A DNA stretch of 64,000 nt from Hymenobacter busanensis (GCF_008727865.1 NZ_VTWU01000001.1:806001-870000), one strand, 5' to 3'. Shown: positions 51,053 to 60,179, numbered from the stretch's first letter. Numbers and translations: made by a program. Notes: generated from the sequence alone by a model not told the origin.

Positions 51053-52228
51053 ATGAAGCTCCTCGTTCTGCTTTCCCGCTTTCCGTACCCGCTCGACAAA
51101 GGCGACAAGCTGCGTGCGTTTCACCAACTGCGCCACCTGGCCCGCCGCTTCGAGGTGTGCCTCTTCGCCCTCACCGACGAAGACGTGACGCCCGAAGCCC
51201 ACGCGGCCGTAGCGCCGCTGTGCGCCGGCGGGGTGCACGTGCACCGGCTGCGCAAGCCCGGCATTGGGCTGAACATGGGCCTAGGGGTGCTGAAGGGCTG
51301 GCCATTCCAGGTCGGTTATTTCTATGATGCCGCCGCCGCCCGCCAGCTGGCCGCCGTGGTGCAGCAGTTTGCGCCCGAGCGGCTCTACTGCCAGCTCATT
51401 CGCATGGCCGAGTACGCCCGGCCCTACGCCGCGCAACTGCCCATGACGCTCGATTACATGGATGTGTTTTCGACCGGCATGACGCGCCGCGCCGCCAAAG
51501 CCCCGGTCTGGCAGCGCCCCGTTTTCGCCCTCGAAGCCCACCGCCTGCAGCAGTACGAAGCCGAGTGCTTCGCCTGGTTTCGCCACCACACCATCATCAG
51601 CGACCAGGACCGGCAGCTCATCGACCACGAAGACCGGCAGCGCATTCAGGTGGTGCCCAACGGCATCGACACCGAGCATTTTCGGCCCGGCGCCACCCCC
51701 GCCGACGAACCCTACGAGCTGGTGTTCTGCGGCAACATGGCCTACCACCCCAACGTGGAAGCCGCCGAGTGGCTGGCCCAGGAAATATTGCCCGCCGTGC
51801 ACCAGCAGCACCCGCAGGCCCGCCTGCTGCTGGCCGGTACCACGCCTGCCGCGCGGGTACTGGCGCTGCGCTCCGCGCACGTGCAGGTCAGCGGCTGGCT
51901 GCCCGATATCCGCACGGCCTACGCCTCGGCGCGGGTGTTTGTGGCCCCCATGCGCACCGGCACCGGTCTGCAGAACAAGCTCCTCGAAGCCATGGCCATG
52001 GGCCGCCCCAGCGTGACGACCCCGCTGGCCAACAACGCCCTGCACGCCACCGCCGGCCAGCACGTGCTCGTGGGCCGCACCACCGAAGAGCTGGCCGCGC
52101 ACGTGCGGCACCTGTTGGAAAAGCCCACCGAAGCCGCCGGCCTGGGCGCCAACGGCCGCGAATTCGTGCGCGAGCAGTACAACTGGGAAGCGTCTACCGA
52201 GCGGTTGGCCGATTTGCTGAGGCTTTAA
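51053..52228 (+). CDS. Glycosyltransferase, GT4/GT-B type (second of pair)
   Basis: 391 residues, distantly similar to the preceding gene. It starts LLVLLSRFPYPLDKGDKLRAFHQLRHLARRFEVCLFAL, then has LDYMDVFSTGMTRRA, QVVPNGIDTEHFRP and VFCGNMAYHPNVEAAEWLAQEILPAVHQ, and ends the donor-binding site with VAPMRTGTGLQNKLLEAMAMGRPSVTTPLANNALH. The layout matches retaining GT4-like enzymes that build surface polysaccharides. It is co-directional with the first and 13 bases from it, so they are very likely an operon. ribBA follows after about 150 bases. Confidence 0.9.
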   Translation: MKLLVLLSRFPYPLDKGDKLRAFHQLRHLARRFEVCLFALTDEDVTPEAHAAVAPLCAGGVHVHRLRKPGIGLNMGLGVLKGWPFQVGYFYDAAAARQLAAVVQQFAPERLYCQLIRMAEYARPYAAQLPMTLDYMDVFSTGMTRRAAKAPVWQRPVFALEAHRLQQYEAECFAWFRHHTIISDQDRQLIDHEDRQRIQVVPNGIDTEHFRPGATPADEPYELVFCGNMAYHPNVEAAEWLAQEILPAVHQQHPQARLLLAGTTPAARVLALRSAHVQVSGWLPDIRTAYASARVFVAPMRTGTGLQNKLLEAMAMGRPSVTTPLANNALHATAGQHVLVGRTTEELAAHVRHLLEKPTEAAGLGANGREFVREQYNWEASTERLADLLRL

Positions 52229-52380
52229 TACGGCTTGCTGGAGCACCTCCCCGGGCGTTTGCCGCCTTTTGCCGGCCGGTCCTGTAACTTCGCCCCGCCG
52301 CTGGCGGTTGTCAACGGAAAGCTTCCCCACCCCGCGGCTGGCCCGCCCGGCCGCACATTCCCGCAAGCCTGCTCCCCGCT

Positions 52381-53631
52381 ATGCTTGATTCCATTGAAGA
52401 CGCCATTGCCGACATCCGGGCCGGCAAAGTAGTAGTGGTGGTCGACGACGAAGACCGCGAAAACGAAGGCGACTTTATCTGCGCCGCCCGCTGCGCCACG
52501 CCCGAAGTCATCAACTTTATGGCCACCCACGGCCGCGGCCTGGTGTGCGCGCCGCTGCTCGAAGACCGGTGCGAAGAGCTGGGCCTGGAGCTGATGGTGG
52601 GCCGCAACACGGCCCTGCACGCCACGCCCTTCACCGTATCGGTGGACCTCCTGAAGAACGGCGTGACGACCGGCATTTCGGCCTCCGACCGCTCCAAGAC
52701 CATCCTGGCCCTCATCGACCCCGAAACCAAGCCTGACGAGCTGGGCAAGCCGGGGCATATTTTCCCGCTGAAAGCCCGCAAGGAAGGCGTGCTGCGCCGC
52801 GCCGGCCACACCGAAGCCGCTGTGGATCTGGCCCGGTTGGCCGGTTTCGAGCCGGCCGGCGTGCTGGTGGAGATTCTGAAGGAAGACGGCGAAATGGCCC
52901 GCCTGCCCGAGCTGCGCCAAATTGCCAACCACTGGGGCCTGAAGCTGATTTCGGTGCAGGACCTCATCAAGTACCGCCTCGACAAAGAAAGCCTGATTCA
53001 CCGCGAAATTTCGGTGAAGATGCCCACCGAGTACGGCGACTTCGACCTCTACGCCTACACCCAACGCTCCAACGGTGCCCAGCACCTGGCTTTGGTGAAA
53101 GGTGAGCTGACGCCCGGCGAACCGATTCTGGTGCGCGTGCATTCCTCCTGCGTGACGGGCGACATTTTCGGCTCGTGCCGCTGCGACTGCGGCCCGCAGC
53201 TGCACCACGCCATGCAGCAGATTGAGCGCGAAGGCCGCGGCGTGGTGGTGTACATGAACCAGGAAGGCCGCGGCATTGGTCTGCTCAACAAGCTGAAAGC
53301 CTACAAGCTGCAGGAGCAGGGCCGCGACACCGTGGAAGCCAACCTGGAGCTGGGCTTCGGCATGGACGAGCGCGACTACGGCGTGGGCGCCCAGATTTTG
53401 CGCGACCTGGGCATCACCAAAATGCGGCTGCTCACCAACAACCCGCGCAAGCGCACCGGCCTCATCGGCTACGGGCTCGAAATTGTGGACACCGTGCCCA
53501 TTGAAGTAGTGCCCAACCAGCACAACGAGCAATACCTGACCACCAAGCGCGACAAACTGGGCCATACTATTCTGGCCAAGGACCGCGGACCGCATCCGGC
53601 CAAAGCGCCCGAAAATCAGCCGGCGGCTTAG
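52381..53631 (+). CDS. ribBA: Riboflavin biosynthesis: DHBP synthase / GTP cyclohydrolase II fusion
   Basis: Bifunctional enzyme for two early steps of riboflavin synthesis. 416 residues. The N-terminal RibB part (1 to about 200) has [17 protein letters not shown] with the metal-binding acidic residues, [31 protein letters not shown] and [16 protein letters not shown]. The C-terminal RibA part (about 210-400) has [28 protein letters not shown] with the zinc Cys ligands, [21 protein letters not shown] and [12 protein letters not shown]. The fusion is common in this phylum. A perfect 24-bp hairpin begins just past the stop. No RFN riboswitch was recognised upstream. Confidence 0.96.
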   Translation: MLDSIEDAIADIRAGKVVVVVDDEDRENEGDFICAARCATPEVINFMATHGRGLVCAPLLEDRCEELGLELMVGRNTALHATPFTVSVDLLKNGVTTGISASDRSKTILALIDPETKPDELGKPGHIFPLKARKEGVLRRAGHTEAAVDLARLAGFEPAGVLVEILKEDGEMARLPELRQIANHWGLKLISVQDLIKYRLDKESLIHREISVKMPTEYGDFDLYAYTQRSNGAQHLALVKGELTPGEPILVRVHSSCVTGDIFGSCRCDCGPQLHHAMQQIEREGRGVVVYMNQEGRGIGLLNKLKAYKLQEQGRDTVEANLELGFGMDERDYGVGAQILRDLGITKMRLLTNNPRKRTGLIGYGLEIVDTVPIEVVPNQHNEQYLTTKRDKLGHTILAKDRGPHPAKAPENQPAA

Positions 53632-53639
53632 CACTTATT

Positions 53640-53697
53640 GCGGCGGCGGGGCGTTTTCATCGTATCTTTTATCACGATGAAAACGCCCCGCCGCCGC
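53640..53697 (+). promoter_or_regulatory. 24-bp perfect hairpin spanning a start codon
   Basis: The left arm 53640-53663 and the right arm 53674-53697 are exact reverse complements over 24 bases with a 10-base loop (ATCTTTTATC). The start codon ATG at 53677-53679 of the downstream gene lies in the right arm, and the arm codes for its first residues (MKTPRR). The left arm starts eight bases past the ribBA stop. A structure this strong would act as a terminator-like stop for ribBA and would bury the next start. Confidence 0.7.
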
Positions 53698-54462
53698 TTT
53701 TTGGTAGTCTTCCTGTTGGTGGCCGTCGGCGGCCGGTGGCCGGCCATGGCCCAGCGGGCGTTGGTGCAGGAGTTTTCCGGCAGCACCGTGCTGCTGGCCT
53801 CCGGCGACACCCTCAACGGCCCGCTTACCTTTCATGCCGACCGCGACGTGGTGCTGGTGACGCTGCCCGACCAAACGGTGCGCACGGTGTCGGCGGTGGC
53901 GGTAAAGCTGTTTGCCGTGAAAGGCGAGAAAACCCAGCGCGACAACGATTATTACGACTACTACAACTTCTACGACTCCCGGCGTGGCTACTACAACGGC
54001 AACCCGTACTGGAACGGGCCGCGCCCTACGCAGCGGCGCGACACGGCCTTGGTGCGGGTGTTTCGTACCTACCGCTGGGACAAAGGCAACGACTATTCCG
54101 ACTTCAAAACGCCTGCGTTTTTCGAGCAGCTCAGCACCGGGCCGGTCATCCTGCTGCGGCGCGAAGCCTTGGTAGAGCGCATGGTCAACAGCAGCCCCTA
54201 CTACGCGGGCTACGGCTACGGGCTGCCGCGCGGGCCCGTGGGGTACTACACCGACATCCGGGACTACTTTTTCCTCGGTACGCCGCAGGGCAACGTGGTG
54301 GAGCTGCGCAACCCCAAGAAGGATCTGCTGGCTTATTTCAGCAAGGAAGCCCGGCAGCTTGAACAATACGCCAAGACCAACAAGCTCAGCTTCACCGACG
54401 CCCACGAACTGGCTTACCTGGTGAACTACGCCAACTCCCTGCGCAAGCAGCCCGAGCAATAG
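53677..54462 (+). CDS. Secreted Tyr-rich protein, start buried in hairpin
   Basis: 261 residues with a signal peptide of basic n-region and hydrophobic core, MKTPRRRFLVVFLLVAVGG, ending near AMAQ. The mature protein begins with a beta-rich stretch (VQEFSGSTVLLASGDTLNGPLTFH ... VKLFAVKGEK), followed by a Tyr/Asp/Asn/Gly-rich segment (NDYYDYYNFYDSRRGYYNGNPYWNG) and a second Tyr-rich part (SSPYYAGYGYGLPRGPVGYY). The C-terminal part is helical (DLLAYFSKEARQLEQYAKT). The first ~40 residues after the signal look like a DUF-type surface domain, but no family is recognised. Signal-peptide features support the ATG at 53677, although it lies inside a long hairpin. Confidence 0.78.
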   Translation: MKTPRRRFLVVFLLVAVGGRWPAMAQRALVQEFSGSTVLLASGDTLNGPLTFHADRDVVLVTLPDQTVRTVSAVAVKLFAVKGEKTQRDNDYYDYYNFYDSRRGYYNGNPYWNGPRPTQRRDTALVRVFRTYRWDKGNDYSDFKTPAFFEQLSTGPVILLRREALVERMVNSSPYYAGYGYGLPRGPVGYYTDIRDYFFLGTPQGNVVELRNPKKDLLAYFSKEARQLEQYAKTNKLSFTDAHELAYLVNYANSLRKQPEQ

Positions 54463-54489
54463 CGCCCGCATACGGCTCTGCTACTAAAT

Positions 54490-54522
54490 GCAACGGGCCC
54501 CGCCAGCCGCGGGGCCCGTTGC
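54490..54522. terminator. Hairpin terminator
   Basis: A 14-bp G+C-rich perfect stem (GCAACGGGCCCCGC with its complement), 5-base loop, then GTGTTTTATGGGGTTTT on the plus strand. It lies between convergent genes. Confidence 0.88.
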
Positions 54523-54547
54523 GTGTTTTATGGGGTTTTGTGGACCG

Positions 54548-55318
54548 CTACAAATCCCGGTTCCGAAGCAGCAGGTAACTCAGGCCCCAGAAAACAGCTG
54601 TGTAGGCCAGGGCAATTGGGAGGGCCTGGCTGGGCAGCAGGTCGCCGCTGGCACCCACCATGGAGGTGAGCATTTCCTGGCCGGGCGTGGGCGTGAGGGC
54701 ACCCAGCACTTTGGTAGGCATGTATTGGTCGATGACGTCGGGCAGGAGCAGGTAGCGCAGCAGCGGCTCGGCCACCCACACGTAGAGCAGAAACAGCAGA
54801 ATGGCCGCCCCGCTGCGCCGTACCAGCACCGCCAGCAAAGCCGCCAGCCCCAGGTAGCCGAGGGTTTGCACCGCATACAGCGCCACGGCCGGCAGCTGGG
54901 CCGTTACGGCGCCCGAAGCCGGGGCCTGCGCCCCGCGAATCAGCCCGAAGTAGACGCCGGCTGCTAGCACCACCAGCACTCCGAAGAGTACCAAGCCCAC
55001 CGATACAGCAAACTTGGCCACCAGCAGGTCGCCCACCGAGCGGCCGTCGATGACCTGCTGGCGGAAGGTGCGGAACTGAAATTCGTCGGTGATGAGAATG
55101 ATGAGCAGAATGCCCAGCAGCAAAGTGAAATAGTGCGCCACGTAGGCCAGGCGCGGCCACAGCTCGGGAAAAGCGTAGAGCGTGTCGCCCATGCGCTGCC
55201 CGTTGACGGTGAAGGAACTGCCGGCCGACACAAAGCCGACGAACAGCACGGCAAACAGCACCAGAATAACCCACACCGTGCGGTAGGGCAAGAGTTTGCG
55301 AAGTTCGGTTCGGAGCAT
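54548..55318 (-). CDS. ABC transporter permease (ABC-2 type)
   Basis: 256 residues with about six membrane segments (about 15-35, 58-78, 101-125, 141-166, 171-188, 232-250) and a periplasmic loop after the first. The arrangement fits ABC-2 exporter permeases of the NatB/bacitracin-export type. The partner ATPase is encoded at 55962-56861 on the same strand, but a lipoprotein gene interrupts the pair. The substrate is unknown; resistance, Na+ or lipid export are all possible. The ATG at 55318 gives the usual N-terminal MLRTELRKLLPYRT-type basic leader. Confidence 0.88.
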   Translation of the reverse strand: MLRTELRKLLPYRTVWVILVLFAVLFVGFVSAGSSFTVNGQRMGDTLYAFPELWPRLAYVAHYFTLLLGILLIILITDEFQFRTFRQQVIDGRSVGDLLVAKFAVSVGLVLFGVLVVLAAGVYFGLIRGAQAPASGAVTAQLPAVALYAVQTLGYLGLAALLAVLVRRSGAAILLFLLYVWVAEPLLRYLLLPDVIDQYMPTKVLGALTPTPGQEMLTSMVGASGDLLPSQALPIALAYTAVFWGLSYLLLRNRDL

Positions 55319-55372
55319 GCTTGGAAGGGGGTGAACGTACGCTTTGAAAGCAGAACCAAAGGATGCTGTGGG

Positions 55373-55927
55373 TTACAGCAGTTGTTTGTGGTGGCTCTTT
55401 ATGGAAGAGGAATCCGCCCGTGAATTCGCGAAGAAGAATTCGCCATCAAACTCAAAATCGTATAGGTTTGATATAATCTTCCATCGGTTTTTGGATAGTT
55501 TTTTTATTTGAATGCTTTCATTCGGTATTAAATTATTCAGGCCCCGCCTGGGTGTCATACCTAGGATTTCGCGGTATATTTTTGAATGACCTAAGTAAGT
55601 TGGGGTTATTAGGCTATCCTTGGCGCTCAATTCGATTAGTAAATTTCTCCCGGAAGCCAGATCCATTATCTCTCTTCCTTCAGGCTTGAATAGTGGCAGC
55701 GTCTCCTTTTCAATTATGAGGACGCTGTTGTTGCCCTCGGCGACCTTGGCGTGTTTGCCGAAAACGATAATAGTGCTTGCGGGCAAGGTTCTGATGAGAG
55801 TTGAGTTATCCCAGACGTAGAGGTCTTCTTTTAATTCTGATTCTTTTGAACGACACCCAATCAAGGATGCTGAAAACGCAAATGCTGTTGCGAGAATCAG
55901 CATGCTCTTATTTACTTTTCTGGACAT
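55373..55927 (-). CDS. Predicted lipoprotein inserted in an ABC operon, A+T-rich
   Basis: 184 residues. The signal peptide MSRKVNKSMLILATAFAFSASLIGC has a lipobox SLIGC with lipidated Cys25. The mature part is beta-rich (VWDNSTLIRTLPASTIIVFG... LIIEKETLPLFK...) with a charged C-terminal end. No family is recognised. The gene sits exactly between the ATPase (55962) and permease (54548) genes of an ABC exporter and on their strand. Its base composition is visibly A+T-rich, unlike either neighbour. This indicates that it was inserted later, and either works with the exporter or interrupts its operon. Confidence 0.78.
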   Translation of the reverse strand: MSRKVNKSMLILATAFAFSASLIGCRSKESELKEDLYVWDNSTLIRTLPASTIIVFGKHAKVAEGNNSVLIIEKETLPLFKPEGREIMDLASGRNLLIELSAKDSLITPTYLGHSKIYREILGMTPRRGLNNLIPNESIQIKKLSKNRWKIISNLYDFEFDGEFFFANSRADSSSIKSHHKQLL

Positions 55928-55961
55928 ATATTTTCTTTTAAATATTTATGCGGGCTGATGC

Positions 55962-56861
55962 TTAATTCTTTATCAGTTCCAAAAACTGGTCTTCCAGGCG
56001 GCGGTGGCGCATTTCAAGGTGGGCCAGCGCCAAACCTTGCGCAAACAGCGCCTGGTTGAGCGAGGCCGGCGAATGGCCGATAGCCAGCGCGCAGCTCACG
56101 CGGCCGTCGGTTTCGGGGCGCACGTCCTGCACGAAAGGCAGGCTACTGAGGGCCGCCCGCAACACGTCGGCGGCGGTGCCGGGGGCTAGGCCCAGCACCA
56201 CGCGGTCGGCGGTGGCAAGGCTGGCGGCTACGGGGCCGGCCGAGCGCAACTGCCCCTGATGCAGCACCGCTACGTGGGTGCAAACTTTTTCAATCTCGTC
56301 GAGCAGGTGACTGGCCATGATGACGGTGCGGCCCTCGGCGGCGAGGCGCTGCACGAGGGCGCGCACGTCGGCAATACCCTGTGGGTCGAGGCCGTTGGTG
56401 GGTTCGTCGAGCACCAGCACTTCGGGCCGGCCTAGCAGCGCCGCCCCAATGGCCAGGCGCTGCTTCATGCCCAGCGAAAAGCCGCTGACGGGTTCGCGCT
56501 GCCGCTGCGCCAGGCCCACGGTTTCCAGCGCCGCTTCGAGGCTGCGGGCGTCGGTCTGCTTCACGTCGGCGGCAATCTGCAGGTTTTGGCGGGCCGAGAG
56601 GTAAGGGTAGAAGTTGGGCGTTTCGAGCAAGGCGCCCACCCGGCGGCGGGTAGCGGCCGTGGCCGGGGCCCCAAACCAGCGTACGGTGCCGCCCGAGGGC
56701 TGCAGCACGCCCAAAGCCAGGCCCAGCGTGGTGGTTTTGCCCGAGCCGTTGGGCCCGAGCAAGCCGTACACGCTGCCTTCGGGAATGCTCAGCGTCAGCT
56801 CGCGAAGGGCGGTGGTGCGGCCGTAGCGCTTGGTTAGGTTGTCGAAATCGAGGACGGACAT
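55962..56861 (-). CDS. ABC transporter ATP-binding protein (exporter)
   Basis: 299 residues. The ATPase domain (about 1-215) has Walker A GPNGSGKTT, the Q-loop region ALLETPNFYPYLSARQNL, the signature FSLGMKQRLAIG, Walker B VLVLDEPTNGLDPQG and the H-switch MASHLLDEIEKVC with an intact His. A C-terminal domain of about 80 residues follows, as in exporter ATPases of the bacitracin/NatA type. Its likely permease is the gene at 54548. The ATG at 56861 begins the family start MSVLDFDNLTKRYG. Confidence 0.94.
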   Translation of the reverse strand: MSVLDFDNLTKRYGRTTALRELTLSIPEGSVYGLLGPNGSGKTTTLGLALGVLQPSGGTVRWFGAPATAATRRRVGALLETPNFYPYLSARQNLQIAADVKQTDARSLEAALETVGLAQRQREPVSGFSLGMKQRLAIGAALLGRPEVLVLDEPTNGLDPQGIADVRALVQRLAAEGRTVIMASHLLDEIEKVCTHVAVLHQGQLRSAGPVAASLATADRVVLGLAPGTAADVLRAALSSLPFVQDVRPETDGRVSCALAIGHSPASLNQALFAQGLALAHLEMRHRRLEDQFLELIKN

Positions 56862-56939
56862 GATGTCAATGGGCTGATGTGAGGGAATGCAGTAAGACGG
56901 AATCCACAACTCTTGTCGTCGTATTCCATTCGGCATGGC

Positions 56940-58694
56940 TCATTCAACCGCCAGCTTCTCGCCGCCCGTCAGCCGCACGACGGGGTAGCGGCGGTACCCG
57001 GGCTCGGCGTACTCGGAGCGGCGGTACACCCAGTCCAGCTGCGCGGCGGCATCATTGGCGAAGGCCGAATCGGTTCGTTTTTTGTCTTCGAGCTGCTGGC
57101 GGAGCGGCGGGTTGCGGCGGAGCACCTCAGCGGCCAGGTCTTCGAACACGTAGTCGGAGAAGTGCTCTTTCGATTGCAGCACGCTGTCGAAGAAACCCCA
57201 GGCGAAAAACGAGTCGGTGGCCTGCGGCTCCAGCGTTTCCACGATGTAGCGCACGTTGGGCTGGTCGAGGGGCACCACGTAGTCGCCGCGGCGGAAGTGC
57301 TGCTGCTGCCGCTCGGGGCGCAGCTTCACCTGGCTGTGCACATAGTGGCCCTCGAAGGGGCGGGGGCTGGTCTGGAAGTCCTCGATGTACTGCGCCTCCA
57401 CGGCCAGCGTGGCGTCGGCGGTGAGGCGCTGCAGGCGCACGCCGTTGTGGCGCAGCCGCTCAATCACCGTTTCCCAGGCCTGCGGAATCAGGTAGGCCGC
57501 GGGTTTCGCCACCGATACCACCGGTCGGTAGGTGTTGTAATACTTCACGGGCCGCGTGAAGGGGGCCTTTCGGTCGTAGTACAGGCGCGGCAGGCCGCTG
57601 ACCTCGCTCGGGCGGGTGCGGCCCTCGTAGCCGCGGAACTGCACCTCGTCGGCCGCCAACTTATCGAGCTGCCAGGTGAGCGGGAAGGTGGTTTGGGCAA
57701 GCAGCTGCCGGTCGGCTTCGGCGCGGGCAGCGGCCAGCGCGGCGGCGTCGCGGTGCACAAAACGGATGACCTCGTCGAGCAGTGCGTAAGTCGATTCCAC
57801 GCGGGGCTTAAAGGCCTTCAGCATGTGCGTTTCGGGCATGAAACCGATGGTGTTGAACAGCGCCGCGTAGCCGGTGGAGTAGCGCGGCGACTCCAGAAAC
57901 CCGATCAGCCCGCTTTCCGGCGTCTGGCCCTCGAAATCGACGTAGGGCGTCATGGGCCACTGGCGCTTCTCCATGCCTTGGTACAGCGCAGGCAGCAGGC
58001 GCTGCTGCAGGTACTGGCTCAGGGCGGGGTGCAGCTTGTCTTTCTGCGTGGCAATGAGCGTCATGGTGTACTGGTAGTCGGCTCCGTTAGAAGTGTGGGT
58101 TTCCACAAACACCTCGGGCCGCCAGCGCTGAAACAGCTCGGCAAACGAGCGGGCATTGCGCGACTCCTGCTTGATGTAGTCGCGGTTGAGGTCGTAGTGC
58201 CGGCCGTTGCCGCGGAAGCCGTACTGCTCGGGCCCGTTCTGGTTCACGCGGGTGGTGCTGTTGCGGTTCAGCATGCCGTCGACGTTGTACACCGGCACGA
58301 CCACTAGCGTCACGTTCTGCAGCTGCTCGCGGAGTTTTTGCTGCTGCAGATAGTCGCGCACCAGCATCATGGAGGCGTCGATGCCTTCCGGTTCGCCGGG
58401 GTGAATGCCGTTTTGAATGAACACAATGCGCCGGTTTTTACGCCGCACCGAGGCCGGGTCGGCGTCGCCATCAAGCGACACCACCACCTCGTGCAGCGGC
58501 TCACCGCTGTCTGTTAGGCCGACTTCGCGCATGGTTACTTCGGAATAAGCCGCGTCGAGGCGTTTGTAGTAGTCGATGCACTCGGCGTAGGTGGCGGTGG
58601 TGTTGCCGTTGCCGCGTTCAAAGGGCGTGCGCCAGTCGGCGGCAGGAGTGGAAGAAGTCAGCAAGGCCGTAACGAGCAAAAGCGGGAAAAGCAT
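56940..58694 (-). CDS. M14-family zinc carboxypeptidase, exported
   Basis: 584 residues. The signal peptide is MLFPLLLVTALLTSSTPA. The M14 zinc ligands are visible as H-x-x-E in QNGIHPGEPEGIDASMMLVRDYL and the later His in VFVETHTSNGADY. The substrate Arg/Asn region is DLNRDYIKQES. The C-terminal half is beta-rich and outside the catalytic fold; the catalytic Glu of classical enzymes was not located by eye. Members of this group (with the NGIHPGEP signature) are large Bacteroidota peptidases of unclear substrate. It stands alone on its strand between DoxX and the ABC ATPase. Confidence 0.85.
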   Translation of the reverse strand: MLFPLLLVTALLTSSTPAADWRTPFERGNGNTTATYAECIDYYKRLDAAYSEVTMREVGLTDSGEPLHEVVVSLDGDADPASVRRKNRRIVFIQNGIHPGEPEGIDASMMLVRDYLQQQKLREQLQNVTLVVVPVYNVDGMLNRNSTTRVNQNGPEQYGFRGNGRHYDLNRDYIKQESRNARSFAELFQRWRPEVFVETHTSNGADYQYTMTLIATQKDKLHPALSQYLQQRLLPALYQGMEKRQWPMTPYVDFEGQTPESGLIGFLESPRYSTGYAALFNTIGFMPETHMLKAFKPRVESTYALLDEVIRFVHRDAAALAAARAEADRQLLAQTTFPLTWQLDKLAADEVQFRGYEGRTRPSEVSGLPRLYYDRKAPFTRPVKYYNTYRPVVSVAKPAAYLIPQAWETVIERLRHNGVRLQRLTADATLAVEAQYIEDFQTSPRPFEGHYVHSQVKLRPERQQQHFRRGDYVVPLDQPNVRYIVETLEPQATDSFFAWGFFDSVLQSKEHFSDYVFEDLAAEVLRRNPPLRQQLEDKKRTDSAFANDAAAQLDWVYRRSEYAEPGYRRYPVVRLTGGEKLAVE

Positions 58695-58740
58695 GATTCA
58701 GGTGTTCGGACCGGCAAGATGCTACGCCGCGCCGAAAATG

Positions 58741-58774
58741 CGTGGTGCCCCGGCTACGCAGCCGGGGCACCACG
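58741..58774 (-). terminator. Terminator of the DoxX gene
   Basis: A 15-bp perfect stem (CGTGGTGCCCCGGCT and its complement, 58741-58755 and 58760-58774) with a 4-base loop, then CATTTTCGG on the minus strand. Confidence 0.8.
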
Positions 58775-58808
58775 AGGTTCAGGGAATAAACAAAGGCCGG
58801 AAAACGCC

Positions 58809-59243
58809 CTAAAACAGGCGCCGACGGGGCGGAAACAGCGTTTGGTCGATGCTGAACTTGCCGGGACCGATGAAGGTCAGCCCCAGGAACACAATGCCCG
58901 ATTCGACGGCGTGGGAGTAGTCGCCGAATCCTTCGCCCTGCGCCAGGTGCGACACGGCGGCCACCACCATGGTGAAGAGCAACGCCACGCAGGCCCAGCG
59001 GAAAAACAGGCCCAGCACCAGCAGCTGCCCGCCAATGGTTTCGGTAACGGCCGCCATAAACCCCCACACTTTGGGGGCGAAGGCAATGCCGAGGTGCTGC
59101 ATTTCCTGGCCCAGCGTCAGCCACTTCTCAGGGCCGCCCATCAGCTTGGGGTAGCCGTGCAGCACAAACATGACGCCCAATCCCAAGCGCAGCAGCAGCA
59201 GGCCCGTGTCGGCGGTGCGGTAGCGGTTCTCGAGCAGCGGCAT
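58809..59243 (-). CDS. DoxX-family membrane protein
   Basis: 144 residues with four hydrophobic helices (about 12-31, 57-74, 77-96, 108-125). The DoxX start is typical: LLLLRLGLGVMFVLHGYPKLMGGPEKW, followed by AFAPKVWGFMAAVTETIGGQLLVLGLFFRW. Members are inner-membrane proteins related to thiosulfate:quinone oxidoreductase subunits or membrane proteins of redox stress; the exact activity is unknown. The basic C-terminal tail (PPRRRLF) is cytoplasmic. The ATG at 59243 gives a short soluble leader; an earlier start would add a non-conserved stretch. Confidence 0.9.
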   Translation of the reverse strand: MPLLENRYRTADTGLLLLRLGLGVMFVLHGYPKLMGGPEKWLTLGQEMQHLGIAFAPKVWGFMAAVTETIGGQLLVLGLFFRWACVALLFTMVVAAVSHLAQGEGFGDYSHAVESGIVFLGLTFIGPGKFSIDQTLFPPRRRLF

Positions 59244-59333
59244 GGAAAGCAAGCGTAAAAGAGGTGCAAAACAGGATCGGCAACCGCCAAAGTACATAAC
59301 TACGCGCGGATTTACACGCGCTGCGCGGGAGGG

Positions 59334-60050
59334 TTAGCGGAAAAGCAATATCCCGGTGATGCGCGTTGCCGGCGGCACATCTTCTTTGAGCAGGGGCCGG
59401 CCGGCGGGAAACCGGATGCCCGAGGCATCGAGTTTCCATGACATGTTTACGCTTTCCGAAACGGCAACCAGCCCGGCGTCGGCCAATTCCACCGTTTGCA
59501 CGCCGTAGGCCCGGCGGGCGTCGCCGTAGGTGCTGCCAATGCCGATGCCGCCGCGCGCGGTGCGGTAGCGCGGGTCTTGAATTTCGATGCGCCAGATGCG
59601 CAGGCCGGGCCGCCCGGCCATGTCCTCGGCCAGCTCCAGAATCGTGGGCGGCGCCTCGGGATGTTGCGGGTTGCGCAGCTCGTAGGCCGGGTACTCGATG
59701 CCTTCCATTTCGCGGGTTATCCGTTTGAGCTGCGCTTTCGGCACCTTCTCCAGTAGCTCCTGCTCGCGCATGTTCAGCCGGATAAAATCCTGGCCGATGG
59801 CGCCGCGGCTAAGGGTATAGTAGGCGCGTTCCTTGGCATCGACGGCCGCAGCGGCGGGGGCAGTCGGGGCGGCATCGGCTGGGGCGGGAGTGGCTATAGT
59901 GGCGGAATCGGGTGGGCGCGGGGCAGCGGGCTCCTGGGCGGGACGGCGGTTTGGCTCGCAGGCCGTTAGCAACAGCGCACCGGCCAGCGCTGCGCCCGCC
60001 ATTGTGCGCAACGCAGCCGGCAGCAGGGGAGAAGAGCGGGAAGAAAGCAT
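59334..60050 (-). CDS. Predicted lipoprotein, function unknown
   Basis: 238 residues. The signal peptide (to about residue 31, AALAGALLLTAC) carries a lipobox LLLTAC. A Pro/Ala-rich spacer (about 35-70) follows. The globular part (about 75-238) is mixed alpha/beta; LRIWRIEIQDPRYRTARGGIGIGSTYGDARRAYGVQTVELADAGLVAVSESVNMSWKLDASGIRF contains an all-beta segment with a GIGSTY motif. A resemblance to DUF1131-type lipoproteins is only suggestive. It is divergent from surE with about 130 bases between starts. Confidence 0.7.
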   Translation of the reverse strand: MLSSRSSPLLPAALRTMAGAALAGALLLTACEPNRRPAQEPAAPRPPDSATIATPAPADAAPTAPAAAAVDAKERAYYTLSRGAIGQDFIRLNMREQELLEKVPKAQLKRITREMEGIEYPAYELRNPQHPEAPPTILELAEDMAGRPGLRIWRIEIQDPRYRTARGGIGIGSTYGDARRAYGVQTVELADAGLVAVSESVNMSWKLDASGIRFPAGRPLLKEDVPPATRITGILLFR

Positions 60051-60139
60051 GGCGTAAACCTACGCAGCCCATCCGAACTGGTTTGGGCGCTGAGCGGTGG
60101 CATCGGCCTGCCCGGCCCAGCCGTATGGAGGGGAGCGGC

Positions 60140-60147
60140 TACCTTTG
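60140..60147 (+). promoter_or_regulatory. -7 promoter box of surE
   Basis: TACCTTTG, an exact TAnnTTTG match 32 bases before the GTG at 60180. Confidence 0.5.
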
Positions 60148-60179
60148 TCCGCTCGATTTGCCACCCAGCCCTACTGCCC

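Noticed and set aside
56913-58307. A 464-codon frame antisense to the M14 peptidase
   Set aside because: Shadow frame; the minus strand carries a complete M14 enzyme with catalytic motifs.
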